Source: Sipunculus nudus
Taxonomy: Eukaryota > Annelida > Sipuncula > Golfingiida > Sipunculidae
Assembly: GCA_026874595.1 (NCBI GenBank)
Contig: CM049308.1
Location: 50,268,124-50,332,123, forward strand
Direction of reading: 5' to 3'
DNA length: 64,000 nucleotides
Shown here: positions 37,201-52,724 of the stretch, piece after piece
How positions within the stretch are numbered: position 1 is the first letter of the stretch
Layout of the letters: each line of letters begins with the position of its first letter
The notes under the pieces: model-generated
What the model was told of the DNA's origin: nothing
What the model saw: only the letters and a program-made list of their open reading frames with translations
Databases searched by the model: none
Position numbers and translations under genes: made by a program

Positions 37201-40200
37201 TGATCAGGCTGTCTGCAGTTAATACCATACCACAGGGAGCCTTTTTCTCTGGCAACCCCCGCTCCCCCATCCCACCCCATTCTGTTGACAGACCTGTACT
37301 ATGAACTAGATGAATCTTAAAATTCACATTTTTTTCAGCAACGAGCAGTAACAACGGAGACCCCTCCCCCCACCCACCCCTTCAATACACAGGACTTATA
37401 AACAAGATGAATCTTATAATTTTCATGTTAAATAAATTCTTTTTGATGAGACTTGGACAAGTTTGATTGTTTCAAAGAAAAAAAATTCAGGAATTTAATC
37501 CTAATATTCAAATGTGATAAAATATTAGGATCTAATGTAAGTGGCAACTGACAAGATTTAAGAAGATATAAATTCTTTGTAGCATTTCATTCATATCTCT
37601 TAAAGTTGACAGGGCCTAGGTGTGAATAACACTGTTAACTTAGTATTAAAATTAGGAATATTGGTCAAACTTTGTTGGATTAACTCATATGGCCATATAT
37701 TTAACTTTTGAAAATTTAATTACCTTCACACATTATTTGTTTATGAAATGTTACTTTTATATAACACTTACTGTAGGCCTATTTGTTCCCTTGGTGCATT
37801 GCTAAATGGTTTAGCTCATGTCCATTATTCTATAATTTACAGAGTTTCATTTTAGCAGGGCCATTTTCTCATAGCTTTTCTAATGATAATATACATGAAA
37901 AACCAAAAGAAATAAAAATATTTTGCAGTTACTAATATTTTCCAAAATTCAGCTGAGCGATGTGACCCATGGTCCCTTGTTTTCTCTGGCAAATGTATTT
38001 GAAAAATAAATAGTTAAAACTCTTGTATTATTTATGCTAGTGCTACTCTTGGGTAGGGATAACCTGAAATTATTACAAAAACAGTTAACTCATTTGTAAA
38101 AAGCATAATCAACATAACTGATAATGGACAGTTTTTTTCCAAATACTGCAATGTAGATAAAGTTATATGGCCAAGTCAAAACCTGTGTGACACCATTTCC
38201 AAATGTAAATAATATAAATGACATCAGTCCTCTTCCTTCACTCCAAGGATATTATCAAAATCTTACATAACTTGTGTTAAACACCATCAACTCATAATAC
38301 AGCTTATATTACCACACAAAACCAGCATTTGCCTACCTCCTCTTCCAAATCATATTTTGTGATCATATATAACAGCTGAGCATTGTGACCTGTGGGTCCT
38401 TTGTTTAGACCTTCATTTAAAGCAGTTGTCTGTTAACAGGGCACAAATAGTAACTGTTGGACCTAAAATCTCCTCATCCAGCGAGTTCCTAGGCCAATCT
38501 CCTTGGAAACCCTAAATTAGGTCTTGGTGACCTATATTTTGTGAATTACAGGCTGAAAACATGATTTTTAAGCACCAGGTGAGTCAGATGGGGCACATAT
38601 TGTATCCATTTGGCCTAGAATCCTCATACATGATTTTCAGGGAGGTCCACATAAAAACTCCTTGGAAACTTGATATAATGGTAAGGTGACCTATTTTCTG
38701 CAAGTTGTGTAAAAGAACATGATTTTAACACTCTATTAGTCAGATTGGCGCAAATGGTCGCAGCTGGATGTAGAATAAGGTCACTGTAACCTATATTTGA
38801 GGTCTATTGGCAAAATGCATGTTTGAATGTATATTCATTATGTAATAAGTGTTAATTTTGCTTCATGGTATAAACTTTTGTGGAAACATAGAAGGTACTC
38901 AAAGTGGGAACAAGCCTAAAGCCAGCAGTTAGCTTTTAAACTTGAAGATTAGAGGAACTCTGATTCATTAACACCTCAGCTTGGATAGTCATTGTACATG
39001 GTTGATCCAGTACCTCCAGTTTGTAATTGTTATTTTCTGTAGAATCTACTTTAATTATTCATCTATATATTCAACATCACTTGGATCTCATCTATTCATC
39101 AACAGACCAGCATATACCAAAGTGTCACAGTGATAATATTACCAATATAATCTCTCATCTAATATGGTTCCCGGCAAAATTCATGCATATATAAAGAGGT
39201 CAGAGGTCACCAGACCTAGGTAGTGTCATTATGATAAAAAAAAATAAAAACTGATGGATTTTTATGAAACCCATAAATATTAACCAAGAAAGTTCCTCAA
39301 CTAAATAAAATTTAAAATCATGCATGTAATAATGAGGTCAGAGATCACAAGACACACAATGGGTGTATTATGCACCTATTCTGTGCTCTATTTATTGTAT
39401 CGGCCAAAACAGAGTTTTGCGGATACTATGTTTTCAGGCCGCCGCCGCCCGCGTAGGTGACCAGAGATCACTTTTTGTAACCGCTGGGCGGAATTTTACG
39501 AAACCCGGGATTATGTTCGGGTCCGTTTGAACTGCTGCGACATGATTTTGTTTTGACCTCTGACCTTTCCTCTCTCAATTGCGTCCATCTGTGCGCCATG
39601 GGATAAAATCTCTGCAATGGTTGAACTTATCCACCTGAAATTTGCATGTGTATACATCCTGGACAGCTTCCTTGATTTTATGACCGGTGGGGCCACCTCC
39701 ATTCACGTTTACACTGCAGACATCCAAGCTCATATCTCAGGAACCGTTTGACTGATTGGGCCAAAATTTGCATATGTTTAGATCTCACATAGCTTTTTGT
39801 CATACGCAAAACTGGTGGCGCCACCTGCCACCATTTTTGCACAGCTTCCATCTGTTTGTCTGCCGTGGGATAAAATCACTCATATCTCAGCAGTGGTTTG
39901 ACTTATCTGCCTAAAATTTTGCAAGTTTATACATCTTGGATAGCTTTCTTGATTTTATGACAGGTGGCGCCACCTACATTCACATTTAAGCTGCAGACAT
40001 CCAAGCTCATATCTCGGGAACCGTTTGGCCGATTGGGCCAAAATTTTGCATGTGTGTAGGTCTTACATAGCTCTTCATCATATGCAAAACTGGTGGCGCC
40101 ACCTGCAACCATTTTTTGCACAGCATCTGTCTGTTTGTCTCTGTCTGTTTGTCTGCCGTAGGATAAAATCACTCATATCTCAGCAGTGGTTTGACTTTTT

Positions 40201-43200
40201 GCATTTGTAGACAACTTTGGTAGCTTTCTGGATTTTGTGGTAGGTAGCACAACCTTCATACACATTTCAGCAGCAGACATCCATGTTAATATGCAACACA
40301 CTTCACTCTATTTCTCATTATTACTCAATCCATGCCTCACTTCACCCATCCCACTCTCATTTGGGCGGATACACATAGTCACTTGTTGACTACCTGTATT
40401 CTAGTTTTAAATAATCTCAGAGAAAGCCAGCATTTTCATATATTTATGAAGACAGATTCAAAATAAATGGTCCTCAGATACTGTTTTTTAGTTCAGCCAT
40501 AAAGTATGTCACCTGAGCTATAGTTATTTACCTTTGGGAAATCGTACGTTGTCAGTCCGTCTGGTTGTCCATTTAGATTGGCTAGTTTTGAAACCCTCAG
40601 ACCTACGCATCCAAAATTTGACATACTGTTAGATGTCCCTTACTTTTAGCATAAAGATACCTCTATATATTTCCTAAGTACTTTCTAGAAATTAGGTCAA
40701 TATAACTTAATAATCTGTAAAAGTTATGGACTGGAACATTAGGTACCTTATCAAAACAGCCAGAATTATATCTCTCACTTATCATTGTAACTGTTGAAGC
40801 TAGACTTTATAAGGTTATAAATAAATTTGTTATAAAGATTCAGTTGTACACCAGACATTAGATCAGAATTTTGTGATTTTAAGTTCAGCCAAGGAGTTTA
40901 TATCCCCCTTGGTTCAACCGTCCAAGTCACCTGAGGTATATAGTGATGGTGCTTTGTCCATCATCAGTCTGGCTGTATGGACATTCATTAGCAGGGCACA
41001 AATCCTAAGCTGAGGGCTAGGACTGCATTGGAGATTCTTTATAGGTCTCTCTGGAAACCTGAAATGAGGTCACTGTGACCTGTATTCTACCTGGAAGACT
41101 AGTGTCACCACCTAAGATCTTCTTAGGTTTTGAACCATTTAATACCCCCCCCCCCCCCCCATCACTGCCACTTGAAAATAGTAGGGGTCAGATTTCTTTT
41201 ATATTGTACACATCCTATTAATCATAGGATGAAACCTATTTGGATTTAAGTCATGACCTTCAATGTGAGACTGAGAGTGGTATTTATCATGAATAATTCA
41301 TTATTTGGTGAAAATCTGATTAAACGTTACATCTCTCAAGAAAGGGTGGATTGGTTTTTATGAAAATCAGAATGATGCAAGTTCAAGGATAGTAAGTTCT
41401 TAGATTTGAAAAATGGTGACCTTGATCTTTAATATCAAGGTGGCCACAATTAAGGATAATTATGAACCTCAACTTTCAAAATACTGCATAATTTTTTCTC
41501 AAATTTGTTTCATCTATTGTTTGTGATTTCCAAAACTGTTAACCTTGAACTTTATTTTTAAGGTCAAATCATTGGAAATTTAAGATATTTATGAACCCTT
41601 AATGTTTTGAAGTAATGGTCAAACTTTGATGTCACAGTTTCCATCTTTCAGAAACTCCTTACCAGATAAAAGGGGAAGAATACTGTGTATTTTGAGTTCA
41701 CATAGTCAAAGGTCAAGGTCAAAGGGTCCACTTATTTAAAATTGTGAGGAAACAATAACTTGAAATTTTGGAAAATAGGGCAAGGAAAGGTCTCTCTGGA
41801 CATGGAGTCCAGTAAAAGCTGAACTCCAGCTGGACATTAGCAAATTTTGTGAAAATTTCCAGTGGTCCATGTCTGATCTTCAATATAAGAAAGTTAAGGC
41901 AATAAATATTATATCTTATCAATGATGTCATAGTCACCTGATGAAGCAGATATCTCTGAACCATGAAAAAAAATATTTGTTTTTCATAATGCTGGGCTCC
42001 GTTCACAGCTGAACTCTTCCTGGACATATGCGAGTTTTGCTTTGGTCCTTTGCTAATTTTGCGCCCTAGTCTGTGTCTGATCATTATTATAGGAAAGTAA
42101 AGGCAATGAATTTTAGGCTATTATATTGATATTATAAGTTAGTTCTCACTAGTATTTCCATGGTAACCTGATCAAGCAGCTGTCTCTGACCCAGGAAAAA
42201 AATGTTTTCATGATGTCAGCTGTTTAGATTGTTTGAAGTATTATCATTACATCCTGTGCTTTCCTAAAAGGTGCATCATCCTCAGAAAACACTATTACAC
42301 CCTGCGTGCTCCGGTATTTGGTTTTATCTATAAAAGCATTAAGAGCTGGAGGGATCAGCATCATTATATCTTGGTGGTTATAATCCAGGTTAGGCCATTC
42401 TTTTCCTGCTGACCTGGCATTTTCATAGCTATCTTTTTATAAGCCTACTACCAAGCTGACATCCCTCTGTTGTCCATGACTGGCATTTCTTATAACTAAG
42501 AGGCATCTCATTCATGAGTTGTTCATTTAAAATATTGACAAGCAATACTGATCACATTGTTTTTATGTGCTGGAAACACCTACAAAAAACTAACTAGATG
42601 CTCCCAACATTTTATTTCTTTACCCAAGTGTTGTTGTTATGACTTGCTTGCAGCAGTGTATTTAAATAACTGTGACATGTGACTTTCAATAAGGCATACA
42701 AGGGTGTCCATTTAAATTAGTAGTAAGATGTATTGCTTTAAATTGACCCTTGGGCTCCTGTTATGAACTTGAACTAGCCATGTGAAACACTAACAAGAAC
42801 AGTGGCTTGTTATTTGAAAATGTCACTGATAACACGTTATCCTTATTATACTCATTAATGTCACCATCTGCATACATGGTGCTGTTAAAAAATATAGAGG
42901 TCTCCATAGCAACATGGACTGGATGGAGAGGGGCCTTTGAGGCAGGGACTACTTCCTTGTGTCTGATGCAGGAACTATTTCATGTAAGGCATGGCAAAGG
43001 GAGTAATACATTGTGATGGGGCTCCCTTTGGGAGATGGTTGCAAACCCTTCCTTGCATATGTAATCAGGATGTGTTCTAAAAATAGCTGGGCTCACCCAG
43101 GTCCCTATGTGTAAAGGTGACAGATAAAATATGGGAGGTTAGCAATTGTGAACAAGAGTGAGGGAGCGGTGTCTCACTGCCAGCTAGCACCACCTCTTTT

Positions 43201-46200
43201 AAACTAGTGGCCAGCCAGTGTGCAGTGTATATGAAGGCCATTGATTTTATTGTTCAAATAGGGGAGGGGGATGGTGATAGCAGGTTTCTGTGTGTTAATG
43301 ATTTCAGTATGAGTGCTGGTTTCAGATAGGCCAGGAGGTTCCAGAGGTTCTGTGGAACTGACTGGTAGTCTGTGTGTGAGCTGGGCAGTGGGCCTCCAAG
43401 GGGGATCGTTGTTTGAATGTATGTGTCACTCACATTATTGGACAAATAATATTGCTGTGTTGCTGTGATCATATTCAGTATTGATCTTGTGACGGTGCCA
43501 GTCTTAAGACCATCTGTGTTGACTTCAGCTTAAAACAAACTCTGTAGCTCACTAGTAGACCCAACAGTACCTCTTAACAGATCCATACCTAAGATTGAAG
43601 AATGCATGTGTATGTATGTACTTTGCACCATGTTACTGATGATGTAATTTCCTGGTGGTGATTATCTGATGGGTTTATCAAGTGAAGGTACATGTCTTGT
43701 CATGTGTAACCATTAAAAAAAGTGATCCTGTTACTTTAACACTGGAACCCCCGCTCCTGCCACCCACACTTCAGTTTATTACTGGTACAATATTTCGATC
43801 ATTTTGACAATCTGTTGAAAAATGAACACTATAAACATTCTCTGAATCATTTTTAGCTCAGCTGACTATAAGTCATCTGAGCTATAGTCGTGGTCCATTG
43901 TCCGTCGTCCGTCTATCCATCCGTCCGTCCGTAGATGTGGCACGTTTTGAAACCGTAAGACCTAGGAATCCAAAATTTGGCATAATGTTAGATGTCCCCA
44001 AGATCTCCTACCAAGCCGAAAACTGGGTCTTTGCGACTTTGTTCCTTTGAGAAATTAAGGAAAAACCTCAATTTTTTATTAAAAACCCATTTTCACACTT
44101 CTGGACTGCCTAATATCAAAACCACTCATCTGTTTTTCCTCATATTTACCATAAATAATCCTCTATATAGTTCCTATGTACATGCCAGAAATTGGGTCTG
44201 TATTATATAATTTAAAAAAGTTATGGGCCCAAACATAATGCATTTTGTAAATAATCAGGAAAAAAATTTGATCACTTAACACAAAACTTGTTAAAGATAA
44301 GCACTTTTTTCCAGTAATATAACTTTTATTAATCAAAATTAAATTTTATACCCAAAATTTGACCAAAATCTTTTAAATTTTTTAAAATATTAGCAAAAAA
44401 TAAAAAATTGCTACCTTAAACTTTGCCCAACTTTGACCATGGCACGTTTTTTTCCTGTAACTGCTGTGGATTTAATTTTCAAAGCATGTTTTTATTAGCA
44501 TTTCAACTGTTTACATTTAAAATTTGAAACCAGTTGATCAAAAACTGTAGATTTTATTCAAGTTCTCAAGCACCATGTCACATATTGTTTACATCAACCT
44601 AGTGTTATGCAGTTTGCTAGAGCTCAGCTCCCCAGCTTCAGCTCTAAGTTCATTAAATTAGGCATACAGTAAGATGTCTCCAAAATCCCCTACCATGCCA
44701 AGAATTTGGTCACCAGAACTTAATTCCTTCGAGATATTAATGAAAAACTTCATTTTTCATTAAAAACCCTTTGTTACACCTCAGGACTGCCTAGTATCAA
44801 AACCACTGATCTGACTTTGATCATATATATAATATACATATTTTTCTATACATTCGCAATGCACATGCCAGAAATGATGTCAGTATTGCGTAATTGTTTT
44901 AAGTTATGGGCCCAAACAAAATTGACTTTGTAAAAAATCAGGAAAAATATTTACTCAGGTTACATGAAAATTATTGAAGCTAGAGAATTTTTTTTTTCAA
45001 GTATATAACTTTGTTTAATTAAGATTCAATTGTATACCCAAAATTAGATCTGTATTTTGTAAATTTTATAAGTTATTAGCATAAACATAAAATCAGTACC
45101 TGAAATTTAACCCTACTTTGACCATGGCTCATTTTTTTCCTGTGAGTACTGTTGATTTAATTTTCTCAGAATGTAAACATAAGTATTAAATGTGTTTAAA
45201 TCTGAAATTTGAAACTAAAAGGTTTAAAATTAGGCTAGTTATTGAATTTTATCTTGAGGCTCTATTGTAGTCACTTGCTTTGTTCCAGATGCAGGTAAGC
45301 CACTCCAGGTCACTGGAAGTCAGCTATGCCAGAGTTCCTGATTTGTTTCAGTCACTGGGGGAGATCCCCTGCTGTGACAGGTGTACAATTGTTCTCATAT
45401 CACTCCCCCTTCCCCCCATGAATATATAAATATACATTTGTATGCATGATGTGGTGTTACATGACAAGATTGAGATTTATGATGATGCAATTTAGAATTA
45501 TGAATCAACGTTTATATTCAGAAATATATGTTAATATTGGAAATGTATACAAATTAAACTTAAAATAAAAAAATGAGGATCTAATACAAACATGTGTTCA
45601 TTATTTTCGAGCCTCAGCAGAATTGGAGATCAGGCTTTGTTTGCCCTGAATGTTTATGCAAAAGTGTTGTTAATCCCATCTCTTCCTCCCCCCCCCCCCC
45701 CCCCCCCCCCCCCCCGGCTGACATTGATCCTTAGCATCTCACCGTCACCTGTGCACTGGGACATTAGTTATTATTGCAAATGTGTACAATTTTTTTCAAT
45801 TTGAAAGATAATTGGATTAGAAAAGATTAAGATCTAATATTGAAACATATTCTTGCCCCAGGAGAATGGAACATAAAGTGATCAGCTCTGTCTGTCCATC
45901 ATCTCTCAATTATCATTAAAATATATACTAATTATGAAATCTTTCCTTTAAGCACTGTTGAAATAACTGTCATATGCTGTATGTGTATGGATTTAAGCCA
46001 TTAAAGTCTGAAATTTGAAAGCAACTTATGTATTCAGATGTGTAATATTGCAGATGAAAAACTTTAAAATATTAAAATATATTATCAGCTTTGTTTGTCT
46101 AACAGTCTGTCTATCCTTTTTTAAATATTATGTAATTGTGAATGAACTATTTAATCCTGTAAGTATTGTTGAATTAAGTGGAAATCCTATATGTATATAC

Positions 46201-49200
46201 ACTATGTTAATACAGAGATGTTGTAACATTCCAGCCCTCCCCCCCCCCCCCCCCCCCAACCACCACCACCAGGTCCTTGCATCTGGGGACTGGAGACATC
46301 AGTTATATTTTCAACTGTATACATTTTATAAAATAAAAATACATATATTTAATAATATATATTATGTAAAATAGATCCAATTGAGCAAATGTGTAAACTA
46401 CTGAACTGTCAACAAATTATCAAAAAGCCAGCCAATGATCATGGTAATAATATACATCTTATGTTCACAAACTGCTCACATGCTTCAATTTTGACATTAG
46501 AGAATGCATGGTTTGGTCACAAAATATTATTTGCAACAATTTCTCACTCATCAATACAAACCAATCATGTCAACCAGCCATGGCGTATATTACCTTTTCC
46601 TCTTAGACTTGATCTCCATTATTATTTTAGATTTTTACCTTCAGGGTCAGCTGAGCACAGTGACCCATATTTATAGAACCATGTCTTGAATGTTTACATC
46701 AAGTCATTGGTTAACAGTGTTCCAGGCTGTTACATATCACCTTCACTCCTTGCCTACTGCTGCTGTGAGTGTCTGGGTCAGGCTGGGTCAGGCAGTAATT
46801 ACCAGAGAGCCTTTCTCCTCGCTCTCTTTCCCTTTCTCTCTTTCTAGCTCTCTTTCTCTCTCTCTCTTTCTCTCTCTCTCACCCCTATGCCTCCCTTCCT
46901 CCCTCCACCCCATTCTGTTGACAGGTACTATAAACCTAATTTATTAGATATATATGTTGATGCAATTAAGAAATGTGAATCAACTGAAACATTCACATAT
47001 ATGTGTTATACTCTAAATGTATAGTTACATTTTCAAACCTGGAAAAAAATGATGTTATGAAAAAAGGAATTTATGTAAAAATTGTTCATCATTTCCTGGC
47101 TCAGAAGAATGGGAATTAAAATTATTTGCTTTGTTTCTCTAGCTTTCTTGCCTGTTCTATATATTTAATAATTATGAATAAACTTTTTTTTCCTGTAAGC
47201 TCTGATTAATTAAATTTCATATCCTGTAGGTAAATGCAAGGGTATTGTTACTCCCACCATCCCCTTCCCCCACCCCACTAAGTCCTTGCTCCTTCGCACT
47301 GTCAACAATAGTGCTATAGCTATAGCATAAAATTTAATAATTTGAAGAAAATATATACAAAGAGACAGAGGCGTTGTAACTCCCATCATAACCCCCCCCC
47401 CCTCCATCAAGTCCTTCTGCCTGTGGAGTTGAGACTTTATAGCAACTGTATACATATCATAAAATAGAAAAAAAAGTTTAATTAAAGTTTAAATTTAAAA
47501 AAATTGGATCTCATTAGACAAATGTGTAAAATGTTGAACTGTCAACAGCCTGACAAAAAGGTATCCAATGAAAACGCAAGGTCAGATCTTAAAATATTAT
47601 TTGCAACAATTTCTTCAATCATATCAACCAACCATAGCCTAGATTACCTCTTTCTCTCAGACTTTATCTACATTTCATAATATTTTAGATTTTAACCTTC
47701 CAGGTGTTTAAGTACTGTTGAATGCTCCGTCCCTCTCTCTCTATCTCCTTTTCTCTCTACATCCAACCCTCCTTGCTGCCCACACTGTTTCCTTCCCTGA
47801 ACCCCATCCCAATGTCAGCCTCAGTAAACGAGAACAAGTTGAATCAGATATATTCATATTTTTATATATTGTATAACTGTTTGTTACCTATGTACGTGCC
47901 AGAAATTATGTCAATATTGTGTAATATATATAATGTACCAATATAATGTACCTGGTCAAGACCTAAGAGATATCATGTCATACAGTCACAATTCATAAAT
48001 CCACTCTTCAGCATAGTTAATAATAACATTATATATGTCAAATTGAAATCTTGCGGACTTCCATACACTATAGATCCTTCAACAAATAGCCTTATCATCA
48101 TTCTACCACTGCTTAGTGTACTGTCATTGCATTCATATTTGCTCAAATATATCGCTATTTTCAAAAGCTCCCAAAAAAATAAAAAATAAACCACTACATT
48201 TACTCCATATTAATCCATCAGTCAGGTAATTTCATACATGATTTACTCACATATTACATTATATTCCTTTATAATAGCCTAATAGGTCCATGATATTCAT
48301 AAGGTTTGTCGACTAAATATAGTATCACAATGGTGATACATTTATAGTTCAATCATGATCAGCTGAGCGCCGTGACCCATAGGTTCCTTGTTGTTTTCAA
48401 GTAATCTGAAAAAAAAATATTTTGTATATTTACTGTCTTAGTCATATACTGACATAGGTAAATTCCATCCTTAGGTTAAAAAAGTGCAAGTTTTGATTGT
48501 GCAGCACCTGTGTATCAGATAACACTGTTCATTTTAAATGTGTCTCATATGTACACTAAACAACAAACCGTCCCATCATGAGCCGGTTCAGCTTCACTGG
48601 TATCGTGAATGACTGTCATAATGCTTGTCTTCTTAATGTATAAGTAAGTGATAAAGTGCAGAGTTGTAAAAGAAAAATATTTTTTTATTGTTTTCTGTAT
48701 GGTGATACTAGGAACTAATCCCATGGATTTATCAAATCTTAACATGCATACTTGGATGTGGGTTCTATATGAGGTAATCATACATGACCTTCAAATCCTA
48801 TCAATCCAGGTGAACGTTTGCATATTTTGGATTGTAGGAAGGCATGAGATAATTGTGGTTAGCTCTGGAGGTTTTGGTGTCACTGTATGTTTATGTGGCT
48901 ATGGTTATTATGTGATGGAAATCATGATGAGAAGACACTAGACACTCATTTGTTTTTCATGTACCTAACAAATATGTAGTTGGATTGCATCACATGAACT
49001 CAGTAGACTGCAGTTATGTGTATTAGGGCTATGTATGTAATTTCATCTTTTTAAGCACGGCTGACTTAGTCTTCTCAGCTATGTGATGGTGCTTTGTCCA
49101 TTGTCTGTGTAGCCATATAAACATCTGGACATTAACAAGGGACAGATTGTATCAGTCACAATCCAGTTAGTGTTCAAAATTGAGGAATAAAATTTTCAAA

Positions 49201-52200
49201 CTGAATGATAAATTGGAAAGTTGAAATAATGTGCCTAATCCAAGCATATGAGATTGTTCTGAGCATTGAAATATTGAAGAGTACCAGCCCAGCCAGCTGT
49301 TTTAAGATGTAACCACTAACGACCAGTTGTAACATTTTAATCTCTGCATGGTTTATAAGTTAGTGTGGCCAACTATCTATTAATTTTGTTTTTGCCCCTT
49401 CAGAAATTTTTAGAGAGAGCAAATGATCACCCACAAATATTGCTGGTCCAGGTTATGTCTAGAACTATTGCCAATGATAAGCCAACATGAACTTGTTAAA
49501 AACTGAAAATATATTAATTAGGTTGTCGCCATTAGTAGCCTTTACTAAATTACTATTCCATTCTACACATAAAAATTGTCACTTTAAGATAGATATTAGG
49601 TCAAGAGGTCACAGGTCTGGGCAGCTGAGCCTTTGGTCACTTTTCAGGAACCGGTAAGATTTCCACAATTTATGTCTTGATTGATTAGTACATATTTATG
49701 TTTTGTTAACTTAATACATATTGATGTCTTGATAATTAATTTAATACATGTGCTACCCTTTTATATCCTATTTACCTAATCATATTGGTTATAATAAATA
49801 TTTCCTTATTGAAACTTTCCTGTGCATATCTCTGATGTCCTGTCTGTGATGTAATGTATCATTCTATCACACAAGCCATATTTCAGGTTCTATTTCCCCT
49901 GTTGTAAAATTAGGGTTTCCTGACACTTCCTGTGTTGAAAATTTATGAAAGCTGCAGTTATACATTTACCTTTGACCTATGTCAAAAGAAGGTTTGTAAC
50001 ATTGGTGTGATTAGTTTGTATTCACGTGGGACTTAGTTTTTCAAAGTACAATTAACTCCTGCCCAAGTACCAGAAACTAAACTTGTATAGTGGGAATAAA
50101 CAAGTGAAATGAAGCAGATAGGGATCTGGTAACCAATGACCTAGATAGCTGTTAATGATGTATGGGGCCAGAGAAAAAGGCATTGTGTGAGTGAGCTTGT
50201 GTACACCGTGGCTGCAGACAGGTGACAGTTGGTTATCACTCAGTGTGTGACGCTACATGTCAGAGTAATTATAGGTACTGGCATCAGTGTACACCATTCC
50301 TTTGTTAATGTTATCATTTAGAGGTTCTACCTCCCATTGTTATGTTCCATGAATTGTACTTTGGTGTTATTGTAGGGGAAATCCTTGAAATATGTATAAA
50401 AAAAATAAGTGTATCAATATTTGAACAGACAAGCAGCGGCCATGTTATATCTATCCATCTGTTTGCTTGTATGTGATTCAGCTCTGAAGAAATTGTGTAG
50501 ATCTAAATTTACTGATGAAAATCTGTATATAATTGTCTTTGTAATTGAATACTGCTTGTCATCAGGTTAATTTCTTTGAGACCTGTATTCAAGATGTCCA
50601 ACCTTTAATGATCAGAGGGCACTGTTGATCTGAAATAATAGGAAGTGTCAGGTATCATCTGCATTAATTGATTAGTATTGCACATTGAATCAAATTAAAA
50701 AAAAACACTGGTGGAGGTACTATGAGACACAGTAGTACACAGCGCATATATTCAGAAAACCTACCTTATTTACTTAATAAAGACAGTGAGGATTTTAAAA
50801 AAATTCAGTTTACCTAAATGTTGATAGATAGTATATCTGATATCATGCTTGTTTTGAATACTATCTGGGGTTTTTGTGTTTTCACATATAATGATAAAAA
50901 ATAATTAGATGAGCATTACTCTTTGTTTCTTTCAACACAGCACATTCTTCAAAGTGTTGTTTATTTAGTTAGTCAAATAGACTTCTTGCCAAAGAATATT
51001 CAAGTATTAACTTTTTTATCCAGATTTATCAAAATATTTATTTAGATATTTCATATCTAAGACATGCAGCATGTAATTTATTATGTCATTCCTGATGTTC
51101 TGGGGTTTCACTCTCTACCACATGCTAAACACTATTGTGAAAATTGATGAATATGGGTAATCACAGTAAGAACCCTCAGAACAGTTTTGTGATTGTTGGA
51201 AGGTAGAATCTTACAGGATTTTAATTAATTGAAGGATTTGAATTTAAAGGAACCCATAAGCCCAATGAAAAAAAATAACTTTCCAAGAAAATAGACCTGG
51301 TGTTTCATCCTTTCCATTAAAAAAAAAACATTTTCAGTATTTTAAAATTTGTTCCTCGATGTTATTGATTTCTTTGTACCCTTCAAATTTCTTTAATAGG
51401 CAGGGCTATTTGGAACATGGTCACTAAACTCTCATACATTGGAGGGACAAAATGGTTCAAAAATAGATGAGAAGCAGAGGAAGCAGTGAAGGGCAATTTT
51501 TATACTTGTCAGTCTGGGACATCAGCTTCTATTTTTAACATCCAGACCTCTCACATTGATTGACAGTTAGTTTTCATTAAGGGTCATTAAGGGTGAAAAA
51601 CGTTTTTTCCAACTACACATCTTTGATGTTTGTAAACCTGTTTCTTTTCAGTATAAATATCATAAATTTGAAACAGCCACAAATATAAAACCATCATTGT
51701 GTCAAATCATTTGCTAAAGTGTACAAAGACACTTACATGACTACATTTATTAACATAAAATGCATACATCATACATCTCATTTAGATGCTGACATTCTTC
51801 TTGCAGCCACACATTCCAGTACACCTTTCATAACTTCCATATTAAAATAAGGAGTCAGACTGCCTGGTTTCCTGTTCTTGAAGCCAGCTTTACAATAATG
51901 CTGAATGTTAACATTTTTGTGCCACATGACTGGCCTTCGTTTACCAATATTGTCTTGCTGCAGGTTGGGGCATTAATTAGAAGCTTGTTCATTTATTTAA
52001 TGAGAAGCTTATTATCTTCATGCCTGGATATGCTTTCCAGTTGAGAGATAACAAATTTCCCTGTTAGTAGACAATTAAATTTGCAGACAGATATTACATT
52101 GATGAATATGCTGGTAACCATGGTAACATGACTGGGTGTAACAGGACCATCAACTCTGTCTGCTGGTGGTTGTAATTTATAACAGCCAGGCATTGAATGA

Positions 52201-52677
52201 GATACCCAATGGTTAAATTTGATTAAACAAATAGCTAGTTTATTTGTCTTCTACACATTGACCTAGCACAAACTGCCTACTGGGCAGCCACGATACAGCA
52301 CAGAATATGATCAGAACTGATTGAAAAAAAAAGACACAAATCAAATCTGGTCTGGGAGAATTAGGAGCATAAAATAGATAGCCATATTTGCATAATGTAA
52401 ATTTCAGTGGTTTTAAATTAGGCAAGATCATGCAAGATTGTCACAGTTGCTTGACTGGTGCCGTGCACATTATCATGTGTCACACATGTATTTATTATAT
52501 AAATATGACATATGCATATTCAGTTGGTTCTGATGTAAGTTAACCAGGTGATATGAATATTTATATAAAGAAGCATACAGCCACAGTTGCTTTGTAAGCT
52601 TGAGGGCCTTATGTGATCCTCTAATGTAATCAGATGCCATGAATATTCATATAAGGCAAGTGTGTGTGTGTGTATGT

Positions 52678-52724
<47 letters not shown>

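Noticed and set aside
37288-37300. ACAGACCTGTACT, a possible sixth SNORD25 guide in the giant intron
   Set aside because: It is followed by ATGA rather than CTGA, has no C box upstream and no terminal stem. It belongs to family A text (compare GTTGACAGGTACTATAAAC at 46916).
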